A stretch of 19,926 nt of DNA from an uncultured Lachnospiraceae bacterium (GTDB taxonomy: Bacteria; Bacillota; Clostridia; Lachnospirales; Lachnospiraceae). The translations under genes and the position numbers were made by a program. The stretch is from the NCBI GenBank assembly GCA_910587305.1, contig CAJUKV010000056.1, positions 1 through 19,926 of the forward strand. The letters run 5' to 3'. Positions within the stretch are counted from its first letter, which is position 1. The number at the start of each line of letters is the position of its first letter. Below the pieces are notes generated by a model that was given only the letters and a program-made list of their open reading frames with translations, had not been told where the DNA came from and did no database searches. This document shows, in pieces, positions 1-7,408 of this stretch.

Positions 1-257
1 GGTTCTTCCGCTATAATTCATACTTTTGTATCTCTATTTTATTATCTTATATCGGTTTATTCAAAAAAACATTTTATGAATTTTTTATAACTGATTTTTC
101 CGCTTGCTATCCCGCCAAAACAAAGGTAAGCTACGACGCCAGGTCAGGAGGGATTGGATTGGAAAAGGATTCTGCTTTGTATCAGCTTTGTATTTTCCGG
201 ATAATGGGCAGATGCACGTTCCCCTCAATAAAATCCATGATAAATTCCGGGACTCAT
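1..257. other. intergenic, no gene supported
   Basis: This stretch lies beyond the stop of the first minus-strand gene. It is AT-rich over the first 110 bases and then mixed. Two overlapping plus-strand ORFs of about 100 codons start here, but they run antisense through the real gene and have no convincing ribosome binding site or family resemblance. I see no terminator with a T-run and no RNA gene. Confidence 0.5.
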
Positions 258-1547
258 TTACTGCCGTATTGCGTTTGGATAGATCCGCTCCATTTTTACA
301 TCATCAAAATGTTCATCCATTGCCTGCTCCCATCTGTATACTGCTGCCTTTCCATCTGCCCGCGTGTCGTATCGGACAAGAGCAAGCACAGATACAAAAA
401 TATTAAACGCCATAAACACCAACAGTATTCCCGTCAATACCCATCCGGTTTTCTTTAAAATGATATCGATCAGCCGTTCCGCTTTTGGATAAATCCCCTT
501 GATCCATACAACCGCCGCAATCCCCCAGAAAAAGCAGTAAAGCAAATTGATCCTTCCGCCAAGGTTGAAGGGCATGGCGCTGTAGTCCCAGAAAACTTTA
601 CCAAACAGAATCTCCGTAAAAACGCTGCAGATGTATTCATAAGCCCCTCCAAGGAAAGCGCCCACCCAAAAGATATGGTGTTCCTGTTTATCCCTGTCTT
701 TATAAAGCAGCACCGTCACAAGTGCAATCGCAAGCCCCCATACCACACTGAATGGCCCCCATACGAGGCTGCTCCTGCTCATCCAAATACCTGACGTAAC
801 CCGGCAGAATATTGTCTCCACAATATCACCCGCAAGAGCCCCTATCAGGAACAGCCAGAACACCTGTGCAAAACCGCACCGTTCCTGATCCTTTACCGTT
901 TCTTCCTTCTCCCACAGGACAGCAGGGTATGACCTGCCTATTCTTTTTTCAATATGTCCCGAAACCTTTGTGGCAAACCGGAATGTCCATCTCTGCAGCT
1001 TATGGTTCCAGCCAAGCAGCCGCGGAAGTTTTTCCTCCATATGGCAGATAAACAGGAGGGAACCCATAAAATCTGCCACTCCCACCGCCGTAAGCCCCCA
1101 GATCACTGCCTTTCCCACAATGTCCGGCAGGCTGTGGTAAACTCCTAAAATAATCCCGTTCCCATACCGGACAGCCAAAAATCCAAGCAGCCCCCAAAGC
1201 GCAGAATATTGTAAGCAGATATATCCGTCAAAATTCCATCTTTTATCAGAATAATCCCACCACTTTTTCTGCTTCATCCTTTCCAGTATTTTCCCTGCAA
1301 ACCACTCCACGGCAGTAGCCACCGCCATGCTTCCCAGAAAGAGAAACAGCACATCGCCCTTTAGTTCCTGCAGAAATATGGTCAAAATCACCCCGGTAAA
1401 CCCATAAAGGAAACAAAACGGTCCTGATGCAAAGCCACGGTTCCTAAAATTCCTTACTTTTACCGTTGCAACTGCCGTCTCAGCAAGCCACGCAAAAAAA
1501 GAATAGGTAAAAAAGAGCATGGCAAGTTCATAAAATGTGTAGTTCAT
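258..1547 (-). CDS. two-domain membrane protein, 'putative ABC-transporter type IV' family
   Basis: This is a 429-residue polytopic membrane protein. The family (PF06541, often called putative ABC transporter permease, CmpB-like) has no firmly known substrate. The sequence shows two related halves. Residues about 1-135 carry the family pattern with an FRNRGF-x-GPFCFLYGFTG segment. Residues about 228-370 repeat it, with SSLVWGPFSVVWG in the matching place. Both halves hold an aromatic W-D-Y-S motif (KKWWDYSDKRWNFDG, then FWDYSAMPFNLGG). A last membrane segment near residue 385 is followed by a short charged tail. The start has a GGGGAGGA ribosome binding site four bases upstream. Single-domain family members are about half this length, so this looks like an internal duplication. 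It is encoded next to a MATE exporter on the same strand, about 225 bases away, and is probably transcribed separately. Family assignment is fairly sure; function is not. Confidence 0.8.
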   Translation of the reverse strand: MNYTFYELAMLFFTYSFFAWLAETAVATVKVRNFRNRGFASGPFCFLYGFTGVILTIFLQELKGDVLFLFLGSMAVATAVEWFAGKILERMKQKKWWDYSDKRWNFDGYICLQYSALWGLLGFLAVRYGNGIILGVYHSLPDIVGKAVIWGLTAVGVADFMGSLLFICHMEEKLPRLLGWNHKLQRWTFRFATKVSGHIEKRIGRSYPAVLWEKEETVKDQERCGFAQVFWLFLIGALAGDIVETIFCRVTSGIWMSRSSLVWGPFSVVWGLAIALVTVLLYKDRDKQEHHIFWVGAFLGGAYEYICSVFTEILFGKVFWDYSAMPFNLGGRINLLYCFFWGIAAVVWIKGIYPKAERLIDIILKKTGWVLTGILLVFMAFNIFVSVLALVRYDTRADGKAAVYRWEQAMDEHFDDVKMERIYPNAIRQ

Positions 1548-1626
1548 TCCGTCCTCCCCTAAGCCTGCACAATCGTTAATGCAGCAAATGTATCATTCCT
1601 TTATTATTCAGCTTCTTTATAAATGC

Positions 1627-1662
1627 AAGCAGGATGGAAAAAATGCCCTTTTCCACCTGCTT
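1627..1662. terminator. stem-loop between MATE gene and upstream minus-strand gene
   Basis: The arms AAGCAGG and CCTGCTT (7 bp), continued inward by GGAAAA against TTTTCC, form a strong hairpin about 110 bases past the MATE stop. There is no clean T-run on either side, so it is at best a weak terminator or an RNA 3'-end structure. Confidence 0.4.
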
Positions 1663-1772
1663 TCCCCTGCTATACGGCGCACGGGCTTAGCCAGAATGTA
1701 TGCAATGCCAATGCCGGCACAAACTCTTTTCTCTGCTGCATTTTCATCACATCCTGTTCACCCGCATCCTCC

Positions 1773-3104
1773 TTAGTAACCGTACCTCTTCCTATATTTT
1801 AATAACATAAACGCGGACAATGCAAGCGCCATTAATTCCGCTGTAGGAGTTGCCAGCCAGATTCCATTCACCCCCAAAATAAGCGGAAGCACAATCATCG
1901 TGATCAGCATAAATACAAACGATCTGGAAAATGCAAGGACAGCCGAAACAATCCCATTGGATAATGCGGTAAACATCCCACTGGCAAAAATATTAAAACC
2001 AATAAAGAACAGTGCAATGGTGCAGATTCTGTTTCCGGTTACTGCGAGATCATATACCGGGTTATCCGGACGGGCAAATACAGACACTAATGGCCTTGTC
2101 AGCAAAAAAGACGCTGCAACTGTCACCACTGAAATACCAGCGATTACTTTCAGGCTGACTGCCACCATTTTTTTCAGCTTTTCCTGATTCTTCTCCCCAT
2201 AATAATAACTGAGCATCGGAGCCACGCCATAAGAATACCCTGTATAAAGGGAGCTTGCAAACATCAGTACATACATGATAATAGTAACTGCAGCAACCCC
2301 ATCCTCGCCCACATAATGCAGCATCGTCCAGTTAAACATCATGGTAATGATCCCGGTAACGAGCGCAGTCGCCATCTCCGAGCAGCCGTTTGTAGCCGCA
2401 TTCGCAAGAACCTTAAATCGGATTACAGGCTTTTTGAAATGAAGCAGGCTCTTTTTCCGGCTGAAAACAAACAACCCCACAACTGCCGTCACGCAATAGC
2501 CAAGCCCCGTTGCAATTGCAGCACCACTGATCCCCATATCGAATCCGGCAATAAACACATAGTCAAGCACCATATTAAGGACACCACCTGTTACGGAGCA
2601 GACCAAAGAAAGGTTCGCCTTTTCACTGGCAATCATATAAAGCGTGAAATTATTCATCAGAAGGATCGGCACCGTGAACACCAGATACCGGCTTAAATAT
2701 TCCACACAATACCTTTCTACATCTGCGGAAAGGTTCATGCCTGCAAAAATATAATCCATTGCCAGATATCCAACTGTACACATGGCAATCCCCACAATGA
2801 CATTCACTAAAATCAGGAAGGTAAAGTCCTCCTTGGCTTCCTCGGCTTTCTGCTCCCCCATCTTTTTCATGATGACCGCGCTGCCACCTGTGGCAAGCAT
2901 AGTGGAGATGGCTGTCACGAGCTGAATAATCGGCGCCGTCAGATTGATTGCCGAGAGAGCATTTGTCCCGATCAGATTCGACACAAACAAGCCGTCTACC
3001 ATTGTGTAAAAGGACATAAACACTGTCATCGCAATGGTCGGTATTGCGAATTTCAGGATATTTTTCAGCGTTACAGGCTTTTCATAAACATTTGGGTTTT
3101 CCAT
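1773..3104 (-). CDS. MATE family multidrug/cation antiporter
   Basis: This is a 443-residue protein with about twelve membrane segments arranged as two MatE repeats. It begins with a cytosolic stretch (MENPNVYEKPVTLKNILKF) followed by a family-typical first helix region (FAIPTIAMTVFMSFYTMVDG). The MATE family exports drugs and organic cations in exchange for sodium or protons. The GTNALSAINL and ATGGSAVIMKKMGE patterns in the first half, and SYGVAPMLSYYYGEKN in the second, are characteristic. I chose the ATG at 3104 rather than the one five codons upstream because GGAGG lies eight bases before it. The gene is divergent from a MerR/BmrR-like regulator, and the promoter between them has the long 19-bp spacer that MerR activators act on. 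This suggests ligand-induced efflux. The substrate cannot be read from sequence. Confidence 0.92.
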   Translation of the reverse strand: MENPNVYEKPVTLKNILKFAIPTIAMTVFMSFYTMVDGLFVSNLIGTNALSAINLTAPIIQLVTAISTMLATGGSAVIMKKMGEQKAEEAKEDFTFLILVNVIVGIAMCTVGYLAMDYIFAGMNLSADVERYCVEYLSRYLVFTVPILLMNNFTLYMIASEKANLSLVCSVTGGVLNMVLDYVFIAGFDMGISGAAIATGLGYCVTAVVGLFVFSRKKSLLHFKKPVIRFKVLANAATNGCSEMATALVTGIITMMFNWTMLHYVGEDGVAAVTIIMYVLMFASSLYTGYSYGVAPMLSYYYGEKNQEKLKKMVAVSLKVIAGISVVTVAASFLLTRPLVSVFARPDNPVYDLAVTGNRICTIALFFIGFNIFASGMFTALSNGIVSAVLAFSRSFVFMLITMIVLPLILGVNGIWLATPTAELMALALSAFMLLKYRKRYGY

Positions 3105-3148
3105 AAATTTTTCCTCCATTCAACTTGTATTTGTTTCCTGTGTATGAT

Positions 3149-3179
3149 ACTATAAACCGTACAGTAACCGTTCGGTCAA
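3149..3179 (-). promoter_or_regulatory. MerR-type promoter of the MATE gene
   Basis: On the minus strand a -35 box TTGACC (3174-3179) and a -10 box TATAGT (3149-3154) are separated by 19 bases, two more than the usual 17. The spacer holds an imperfect dyad with outer arms AAC-GT and AC-GTT. Over-long spacers with a central dyad are the known target of MerR-family activators, and the divergent gene encodes one. Boxes are seen directly; regulation is inferred. Confidence 0.6.
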
Positions 3180-3208
3180 TACAATATTGAAAATTTTATG
3201 AGGTGACC

Positions 3209-4030
3209 ATGAATAAGAAGGGTAAACTTCTCACAATCGGCCAATTTGCAGCCATGCACGGCATCAATAAGAAAACGCTTATGTGGTATGATGAGATTGG
3301 GCTGTTCAAGCCGGCCAACGTCAACCCCGAAAACGGGTACCGTTGTTACACTTACCATCAGAGCCCTATCCTTGAAACCATCCTGCTTTTGCGGGAGCTG
3401 GATGTCTCCATTCATGAAATACAGGATTTCATGAAAAGCCGGTCCGCAGACAACTTAAAACATCTTCTGGAAGAAAAGATAACAGCCCTTGACATGCAGA
3501 TCACCCACCTGCAGGCAGTCCGGACTACTTTATGTACACATCACCGGAATATGGACACTCTGCTTACCATGGACTTATCCGAGATCAGCATCGTTGAAAA
3601 GGAGGCACACTGTCTGGTCACTGTAGATATAGACCAGAATACCACCTTCGAACAGGAAGTTGAACTGATTACTGCCGAAACGGAAAAATATCAGCTTGGG
3701 CGTCTCCATAAAGTCTCTTATGGCTCCATGATCTCCGTTAGCAGCCTGCTGAATGGCAGCTTTGACGATTATTCCAAACTTTTTATTGAAATCCCTTTCC
3801 TTCCCTATCAGGCCGGTCTGCATATCATGCCCAGCGGGAAATATCTGCGGGCTTTCCATAAAGGGGAATGGGACGGCATTCCAAAGCGGTATCAGGAAAT
3901 CTTTGCTTTTGCAAGAAAGCATAAGCTGAACCTCCATGGATTTTCCTACGAAATGGGCATTAATGAAAATGTTATTGACCGGATTGAGGATTATATTGTG
4001 CAGATTGAAATTCCCATTGAATTTATTTAA
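3209..4030 (+). CDS. MerR family regulator with BmrR/GyrI-like effector domain
   Basis: This is a 273-residue regulator. Residues about 5-75 are the winged helix-turn-helix of the MerR family (LTIGQFAAMHGINKKTLMWYDEIGLF, interrupted here only for description), followed by the ENGYRCYTYHQ wing. A long dimerisation helix spans residues about 78-112. The remaining 160 residues have the length and beta-rich look of the GyrI-like drug-binding domain found in BmrR. Such proteins bind cationic hydrophobic drugs and activate efflux genes by untwisting long-spacer promoters. The ATG at 3209 follows GAGGTG with a short spacer; a GTG two codons upstream is possible but overlaps the ribosome binding site. 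It is divergent from the MATE gene, whose promoter it probably controls. Confidence 0.88.
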   Translation: MNKKGKLLTIGQFAAMHGINKKTLMWYDEIGLFKPANVNPENGYRCYTYHQSPILETILLLRELDVSIHEIQDFMKSRSADNLKHLLEEKITALDMQITHLQAVRTTLCTHHRNMDTLLTMDLSEISIVEKEAHCLVTVDIDQNTTFEQEVELITAETEKYQLGRLHKVSYGSMISVSSLLNGSFDDYSKLFIEIPFLPYQAGLHIMPSGKYLRAFHKGEWDGIPKRYQEIFAFARKHKLNLHGFSYEMGINENVIDRIEDYIVQIEIPIEFI

Positions 4031-4056
4031 ACCAACACAACATGATCTGCATATCA

Positions 4057-4077
4057 GTCAGCCGAATTCGGGCTGAC
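4057..4077 (+). terminator. hairpin after merR-like gene
   Basis: Perfect 7-bp arms GTCAGCC and GGCTGAC flank a 7-base loop 27 bases past the stop codon. No T-run follows, so termination is uncertain. Confidence 0.4.
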
Positions 4078-4187
4078 GGCGATTCTCCCTCTGTAGCTTT
4101 AGCTTTCCTGTTCTTCCCTGCCTTTCCTGTTTCCATCCGTTTCTACACTCCTTCCCTGCTTCACATGGAATCAGCCGCAGTGTGACT

Positions 4188-4217
4188 TTGTCACAGAATC
4201 AGTAAGCGGAATATGAT
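4188..4217 (+). promoter_or_regulatory. promoter of thioredoxin gene
   Basis: A -35 box TTGTCA (4188-4193) is followed 18 bases later by a -10 box TATGAT (4212-4217), giving a leader of about 40 bases. The -35 lies in a small GTGAC-TTT-GTCAC dyad. Confidence 0.5.
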
Positions 4218-4262
4218 ACACTACCAGCAAATAACAGATTAAATGAAAGGAAGGTACTAATT

Positions 4263-4571
4263 ATGTCCGTACTTCATGTGAGCAAAGATAATTTCGATTC
4301 CGTAAAAACCAGCCAAAAGCCTGTTCTGCTGGATTTCTATGCCGACTGGTGCGGCCCCTGCCGCATGGTATCGCCTATCGTGGAAGAAATCGCAGAGGAA
4401 AACCCGCAGTACCTGATAGGCAAGATCAACATAGACAAAGAACCGGAGCTGGCACAGAAATTCCATGTTTTAAGCATCCCCACACTGGTTGTAATCAAAA
4501 ACGGAAACGTAGTAAGACAGTCTACGGGCGCAAGGCCGAAAGCTGAGATCCTTGCCATGTTAAAAGACTAA
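4263..4571 (+). CDS. trxA: thioredoxin
   Basis: This is a 102-residue cytosolic dithiol-disulfide oxidoreductase, close to the usual 105-110 residues of bacterial thioredoxins. The active site WCGPC is at residues 29-33, preceded by DFYADWC as in the family. The cis-proline loop SIPT places Pro at residue 73, and the closing K-N-G turn is present. Reduced thioredoxin supplies electrons to ribonucleotide reductase, methionine sulfoxide reductase and peroxiredoxins, and is recycled by thioredoxin reductase. No reductase gene lies in the window, so this may be a secondary, stand-alone copy. The usual lysine after the second active-site cysteine is arginine here. A GGAAGG ribosome binding site and its own promoter precede it. 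Confidence 0.95.
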   Translation: MSVLHVSKDNFDSVKTSQKPVLLDFYADWCGPCRMVSPIVEEIAEENPQYLIGKINIDKEPELAQKFHVLSIPTLVVIKNGNVVRQSTGARPKAEILAMLKD

Positions 4572-4584
4572 GAGGCGTTTCTTA

Positions 4585-4758
4585 TCAGGGATTGTAATGC
4601 CTCCTCTGAAAGCCTCTCCAATCCCCCTCACCGGCAAAATATTTCAGCATTACGGATATCACATCACGGGCAGAACCCATATACGGGCAAGCTGTCCGTG
4701 TGTCACTGCCATGGTATCGGAATCCGTCTCCTGCAAAGCTCTCTTTGCGGCAAATCAT
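4585..4758 (-). CDS. 57-codon ORF overlapping the EamA stop (ATGA)
   Basis: I do not recognise this one. A minus-strand ATG at 4758 overlaps the stop codon of the EamA gene in the sequence ATGA, the arrangement typical of translational coupling. The ORF encodes 57 residues, starting MICRKESFAG and ending QRRHYNP. It has two cysteines near the start (residues 3 and 24), no membrane segment, and a basic C-terminus. It fills most of the gap between the EamA gene and thioredoxin, which is on the opposite strand. It may be a real small protein, the tail of a decayed gene, or chance. Confidence is low. Confidence 0.3.
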   Translation of the reverse strand: MICRKESFAGDGFRYHGSDTRTACPYMGSARDVISVMLKYFAGEGDWRGFQRRHYNP

Positions 4759-5168
4759 AAAACCATAAACAATGTTCCTGCACCGATCAGCGCACAGCCA
4801 ATCAGCGACTTAACCGTAAATTGTTCATGGAGAAAAACAAAAGCCAACAAGAGGGTAATCACAACGCTCAGTTTATCAATCGGCACCACCTTAGAGGCTT
4901 CCCCAATCTGTAGCGCCCGGTAATAGCACAGCCAGGACGCCCCCGTTGCCAGTCCGGAAAGAATCAGAAAAACCCAGCTTTTTTTACTAATCTCTGTTAT
5001 ACCGCTTTGTGTATTTGTCATAAACACCATTCCCCATGACATGACAACTACTACCACTGTCCGTATTGCTGTGGCAAGGTTTGAATTTACGCCCTCGATA
5101 CCTATTTTAGCCAAAATAGAAGTTAACGCCGCAAACAATGCAGACAGTATTGCAAAGAAAAACCACAT
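4755..5168 (-). CDS. half-size EamA/DMT family transporter
   Basis: This is a membrane protein of about 137 residues with five predicted helices, corresponding to one EamA domain. Most drug/metabolite transporters have two such domains (about 300 residues). Single-domain members work as dimers or hetero-pairs. Family features are the first helix region with ALFAALTSILAKIGI and the C-terminal DKLSVVITLLLAFVFLHE pattern. The substrate is unknown. Two ATG codons compete: the one at 5174 lies only three bases after GGAGG, while the one at 5168 is nine bases after it, so I prefer 5168. The gene starts 62 bases after the stop of the Na/Pi-PhoU gene on the same strand and may be cotranscribed with it. 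No second EamA half is nearby, so a homodimer is the simplest reading. Confidence 0.85.
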   Translation of the reverse strand: MWFFFAILSALFAALTSILAKIGIEGVNSNLATAIRTVVVVVMSWGMVFMTNTQSGITEISKKSWVFLILSGLATGASWLCYYRALQIGEASKVVPIDKLSVVITLLLAFVFLHEQFTVKSLIGCALIGAGTLFMVL

Positions 5169-5230
5169 GTACATCCGCCTCCAATCTTATAAATCCTTCC
5201 TTCTTATACGAAACCCTTCCGGCTGCTTTA

Positions 5231-6859
5231 TCAGACGACAAGGCAGTCCGCAATATTGATGGCATGTTCCACTACCCTGCGGCAGCTTGTTAAATATTCT
5301 GTCATATATACACTTAATTCCGCATCGCCCTTTCCGTTTTTTAACCCCTTAATATCTCTTTTTCTGATTTCCTTCATCCTCTGCAGCAGGGAATATGCCT
5401 TACTCCGTATTGCCTTTGCTTTTTTGTAATCCTTCTCGGCATAGCACATCTCTAATTCTGTGAGAACTTCGGATATATTTTGGTTTAACCCCTTAAATTC
5501 CCTGGCATAATGTTTGGGAGAATTTTTCTTCATCTTCTTCATAGCACGCGCCAAAGAAACCGAATAGTCGCTGATCCTTTCCATATCTCCCAATCCCTGC
5601 AGCATATCTGCGACAAAGCCGGCAGATGTGTTCGTAATATTGCTTGATGATAGATGAATCAAAAATTGGTTACATTTTTCTACCATCTCATCTACTTCTG
5701 CTTCCTTTTGTTCAATTTCCTCCTGCATTGCGGTAATATCGCTATTTTTATCAGCCATTTCAAGTGCGGTCCGCAGACCTTCAAATGAAATACGCATTAT
5801 CATAACCGTCTTTTTTCTACATTCTTCTACCGCAAGCGCCGGCGACAATAGGAGACGTTCATCCAGAAAGACCTCCGCTGGCCCTTCCTCCTTTACCACC
5901 CTTTCCGCAAATGATACCAATTTTTTGGAAAATGGCAGAAGAAATACCGTAGTTAATATATTAAAGACCGAATGAAAACCTGCAATAGCAAACGGTGTAA
6001 TTGATTTGTGCAATACGGCAAGTTCCAATATATTATCACATATGAAAAATACTGCCATTCCAATAATCGTTCCAATAAAATTAAAACTAATATGTATAGC
6101 GCAAACCCTCTTTGCGTTTTTGCTGACGCCAATAGAAGACAAAAGCGCCGTAACGCAGGTTCCTATATTCTGTCCCATAATAATTGGAATCGCCATTCCA
6201 TAAGAAATCTGTCCGGTAAGCGATAATGCCTGCAGTACGCCCACAGAAGCTGCAGATGATTGAATGACTCCGGTAAATATTGTTCCCACAATTACGCCCA
6301 AAAGTGGATTTTGAAAGGCTGTTAATATCTTCGCGAACCCCGGAATCTCTGCCAGAGGCTTCAACGTATCGGACATCATCTGCATCCCGTGCATCAGGAT
6401 GGAAAAACCGATAAGGATTGCGCCTATATTTTTTCTCTTTCTTTCCTTTGACGCCATCAGCATAATGACGCCCACTAAAGCAACAAACAGTGATAAATAC
6501 TCAGGTTTTAACATTGTCCAAAAGGGATTATCCGTTTCAATTCCATTTGCCCCAAGTATCCAGGCCGTCAGTGTCGTTCCAACATTAGAACCCATGATAA
6601 TCCCCACTGTCTGGGATAAGTTCATAATGCCGGAATTAACAAGCCCCACAAGCATCACCGTTAATGCAGATGAGGATTGGATTGCAATCGTTATAAATGC
6701 GCCAAATACAAAGCTTTTCGCCGGATGATCCGTCATCTTTTGCAGCATTTCTTCCATCCTGCCACCTGCCGCCTCTTTTAATCCATTCGACATCACATGC
6801 ATACCAAATAGAAAAAATGAAAGGCCTCCCATTACATTTAATATTTGGAATATTGTCAT
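5231..6859 (-). CDS. Na+/phosphate cotransporter family protein with C-terminal PhoU domain
   Basis: This is a 542-residue protein of the NptA/YjbB type. Residues about 1-310 are a membrane domain with two inverted repeats. Each carries the family's QSSSA-like substrate motif (QSSSA at 61-65, QSSAA near 205) and a matching NVGTT / NIGTC loop. After about residue 335 the protein is soluble, helical and charged, matching PhoU, with an EMADKNSDI...EQKEAEVDEM helix pair. Family members transport phosphate with sodium or export it, and the PhoU part is thought to gate or sense. I chose the ATG at 6859 (MTIFQILNV) because GGAGGA lies just upstream; the ATG six codons earlier has no ribosome binding site. 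The EamA gene follows 62 bases downstream. Upstream lies a hairpin-rich region and a riboswitch-like unit, so its promoter is unclear. Confidence 0.92.
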   Translation of the reverse strand: MTIFQILNVMGGLSFFLFGMHVMSNGLKEAAGGRMEEMLQKMTDHPAKSFVFGAFITIAIQSSSALTVMLVGLVNSGIMNLSQTVGIIMGSNVGTTLTAWILGANGIETDNPFWTMLKPEYLSLFVALVGVIMLMASKERKRKNIGAILIGFSILMHGMQMMSDTLKPLAEIPGFAKILTAFQNPLLGVIVGTIFTGVIQSSAASVGVLQALSLTGQISYGMAIPIIMGQNIGTCVTALLSSIGVSKNAKRVCAIHISFNFIGTIIGMAVFFICDNILELAVLHKSITPFAIAGFHSVFNILTTVFLLPFSKKLVSFAERVVKEEGPAEVFLDERLLLSPALAVEECRKKTVMIMRISFEGLRTALEMADKNSDITAMQEEIEQKEAEVDEMVEKCNQFLIHLSSSNITNTSAGFVADMLQGLGDMERISDYSVSLARAMKKMKKNSPKHYAREFKGLNQNISEVLTELEMCYAEKDYKKAKAIRSKAYSLLQRMKEIRKRDIKGLKNGKGDAELSVYMTEYLTSCRRVVEHAINIADCLVV

Positions 6860-6929
6860 CGCTGATTCCTCCGTCATTTGTAGGTTGCGCTGCAGGACTA
6901 ACGCCCGTCAGCTTGCTTTTAGGGTTTTG

Positions 6930-7125
6930 ACTTGCCTTGGAGATCGAGCAGGGAAGATTTTCTCCCTGCTCGCCGCGCGGCCCGTGCGCCGCTTTAGCGG
7001 CATACTTTCCCGACATGCCGCCTTGCGGCACAAACGATACATGAATTATTTCAAGATGACTTAGATTTTCTTAGGCGGCGTCCTTTGACGCCTTAGAAAA
7101 TCTTCATCTCTTCTTCACACTTTCC
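6930..7125. repeat. cluster of strong hairpins (possible repeat element)
   Basis: Several perfect or near-perfect hairpins lie in a row: GAGCAGGGA/TCCCTGCTC around 6947-6972; GCCGC-TTTA-GCGGC near 6991; GCCGC-CTT-GCGGC near 7018; and GGCGTC-CTTT-GACGCC near 7078, the last enclosed by AGATTTTCT/AGAAAATCT arms. GC is locally much higher than around it. The block has no credible ORF; a 131-codon reading frame through its left half runs into the Na/Pi gene in another frame and is proline/glycine/serine-rich chance coding. Motifs resembling CCCGTGCG and CACGGGCCTGTGCG occur on its two sides. It looks like an intergenic palindromic repeat. Other genomic copies would be needed to prove that. Confidence 0.45.
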
Positions 7126-7181
7126 TCTGCACGGGCCTGTGCGTCAAACGCCGACACGCTTCGCGAATCGACTTATTGCAT

Positions 7182-7220
7182 AAAAAAGACTTCTACTGCT
7201 GATAAACTACAGTAGAAGTC
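7182..7220 (-). terminator. intrinsic terminator of riboswitch-like unit
   Basis: Reading the minus strand, a perfect 11-bp stem GACTTCTACTG/CAGTAGAAGTC with an 11-base loop is followed immediately by six T residues. It is the strongest terminator in the window. On the plus strand the same hairpin also has a T-rich tail. Confidence 0.85.
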
Positions 7221-7237
7221 TCGCTTTTTATGATATG

Positions 7238-7313
7238 CTCCGGAGGGTCATCCCCTCGTAGTGACGAAACACATTACGCAGTTCCTATCTTACCGCGCAA
7301 GCTACTCCCTAAT
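7238..7313 (-). promoter_or_regulatory. yybP-ykoY-like (manganese) riboswitch aptamer, candidate
   Basis: Reading the minus strand, the segment opens with AGGGAGTAGC and closes with GATGACCCTCC. The yybP-ykoY class is known for a GGGGAGUAG-type 5' edge and a GACC 3' edge that close helix P1. Here AGGG (7307-7310) pairs with CCCT (7244-7247) for P1. TTGCGC (7295-7300) pairs with GCGTAA (7274-7279) for the next helix. TTTCGT and ACGAGG (7264-7269, 7254-7259) pair around a CACT loop. A strong promoter precedes it and a strong terminator follows. The known class binds Mn2+ and controls manganese exporters. No such gene follows here: the next gene downstream is the Na/Pi-PhoU transporter over 320 bases past the terminator. 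The class call is from memory of the consensus and needs a covariance search. Confidence 0.55.
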
Positions 7314-7323
7314 ACTAATTATG

Positions 7324-7352
7324 AATATACTAGATCATCTTACTTTTGTCAA
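7324..7352 (-). promoter_or_regulatory. strong sigma-A promoter of riboswitch-like unit
   Basis: On the minus strand TTGACA (7347-7352) and TATATT (7324-7329) are separated by exactly 17 bases. It lies 57 bases past the sbcD stop and points away from sbcD. The transcript would run about 130 bases to the terminator at 7182-7220 if not antiterminated. Confidence 0.7.
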
Positions 7353-7408
7353 GTTTGTTCCAATTACCGCATCTTAGCTCTTGACCTTCTTGTCCTTTTA
7401 AAAGCCTC

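Noticed and set aside
6636..7031. 131-codon minus-strand ORF
   Set aside because: Half of it is the hairpin cluster and the other half runs through the Na/Pi gene in the wrong frame.
7182..7352. T-box or other amino-acid leader
   Set aside because: No T-box sequence, specifier loop or tRNA synthetase/amino-acid gene is present; the edge motifs fit yybP-ykoY better.
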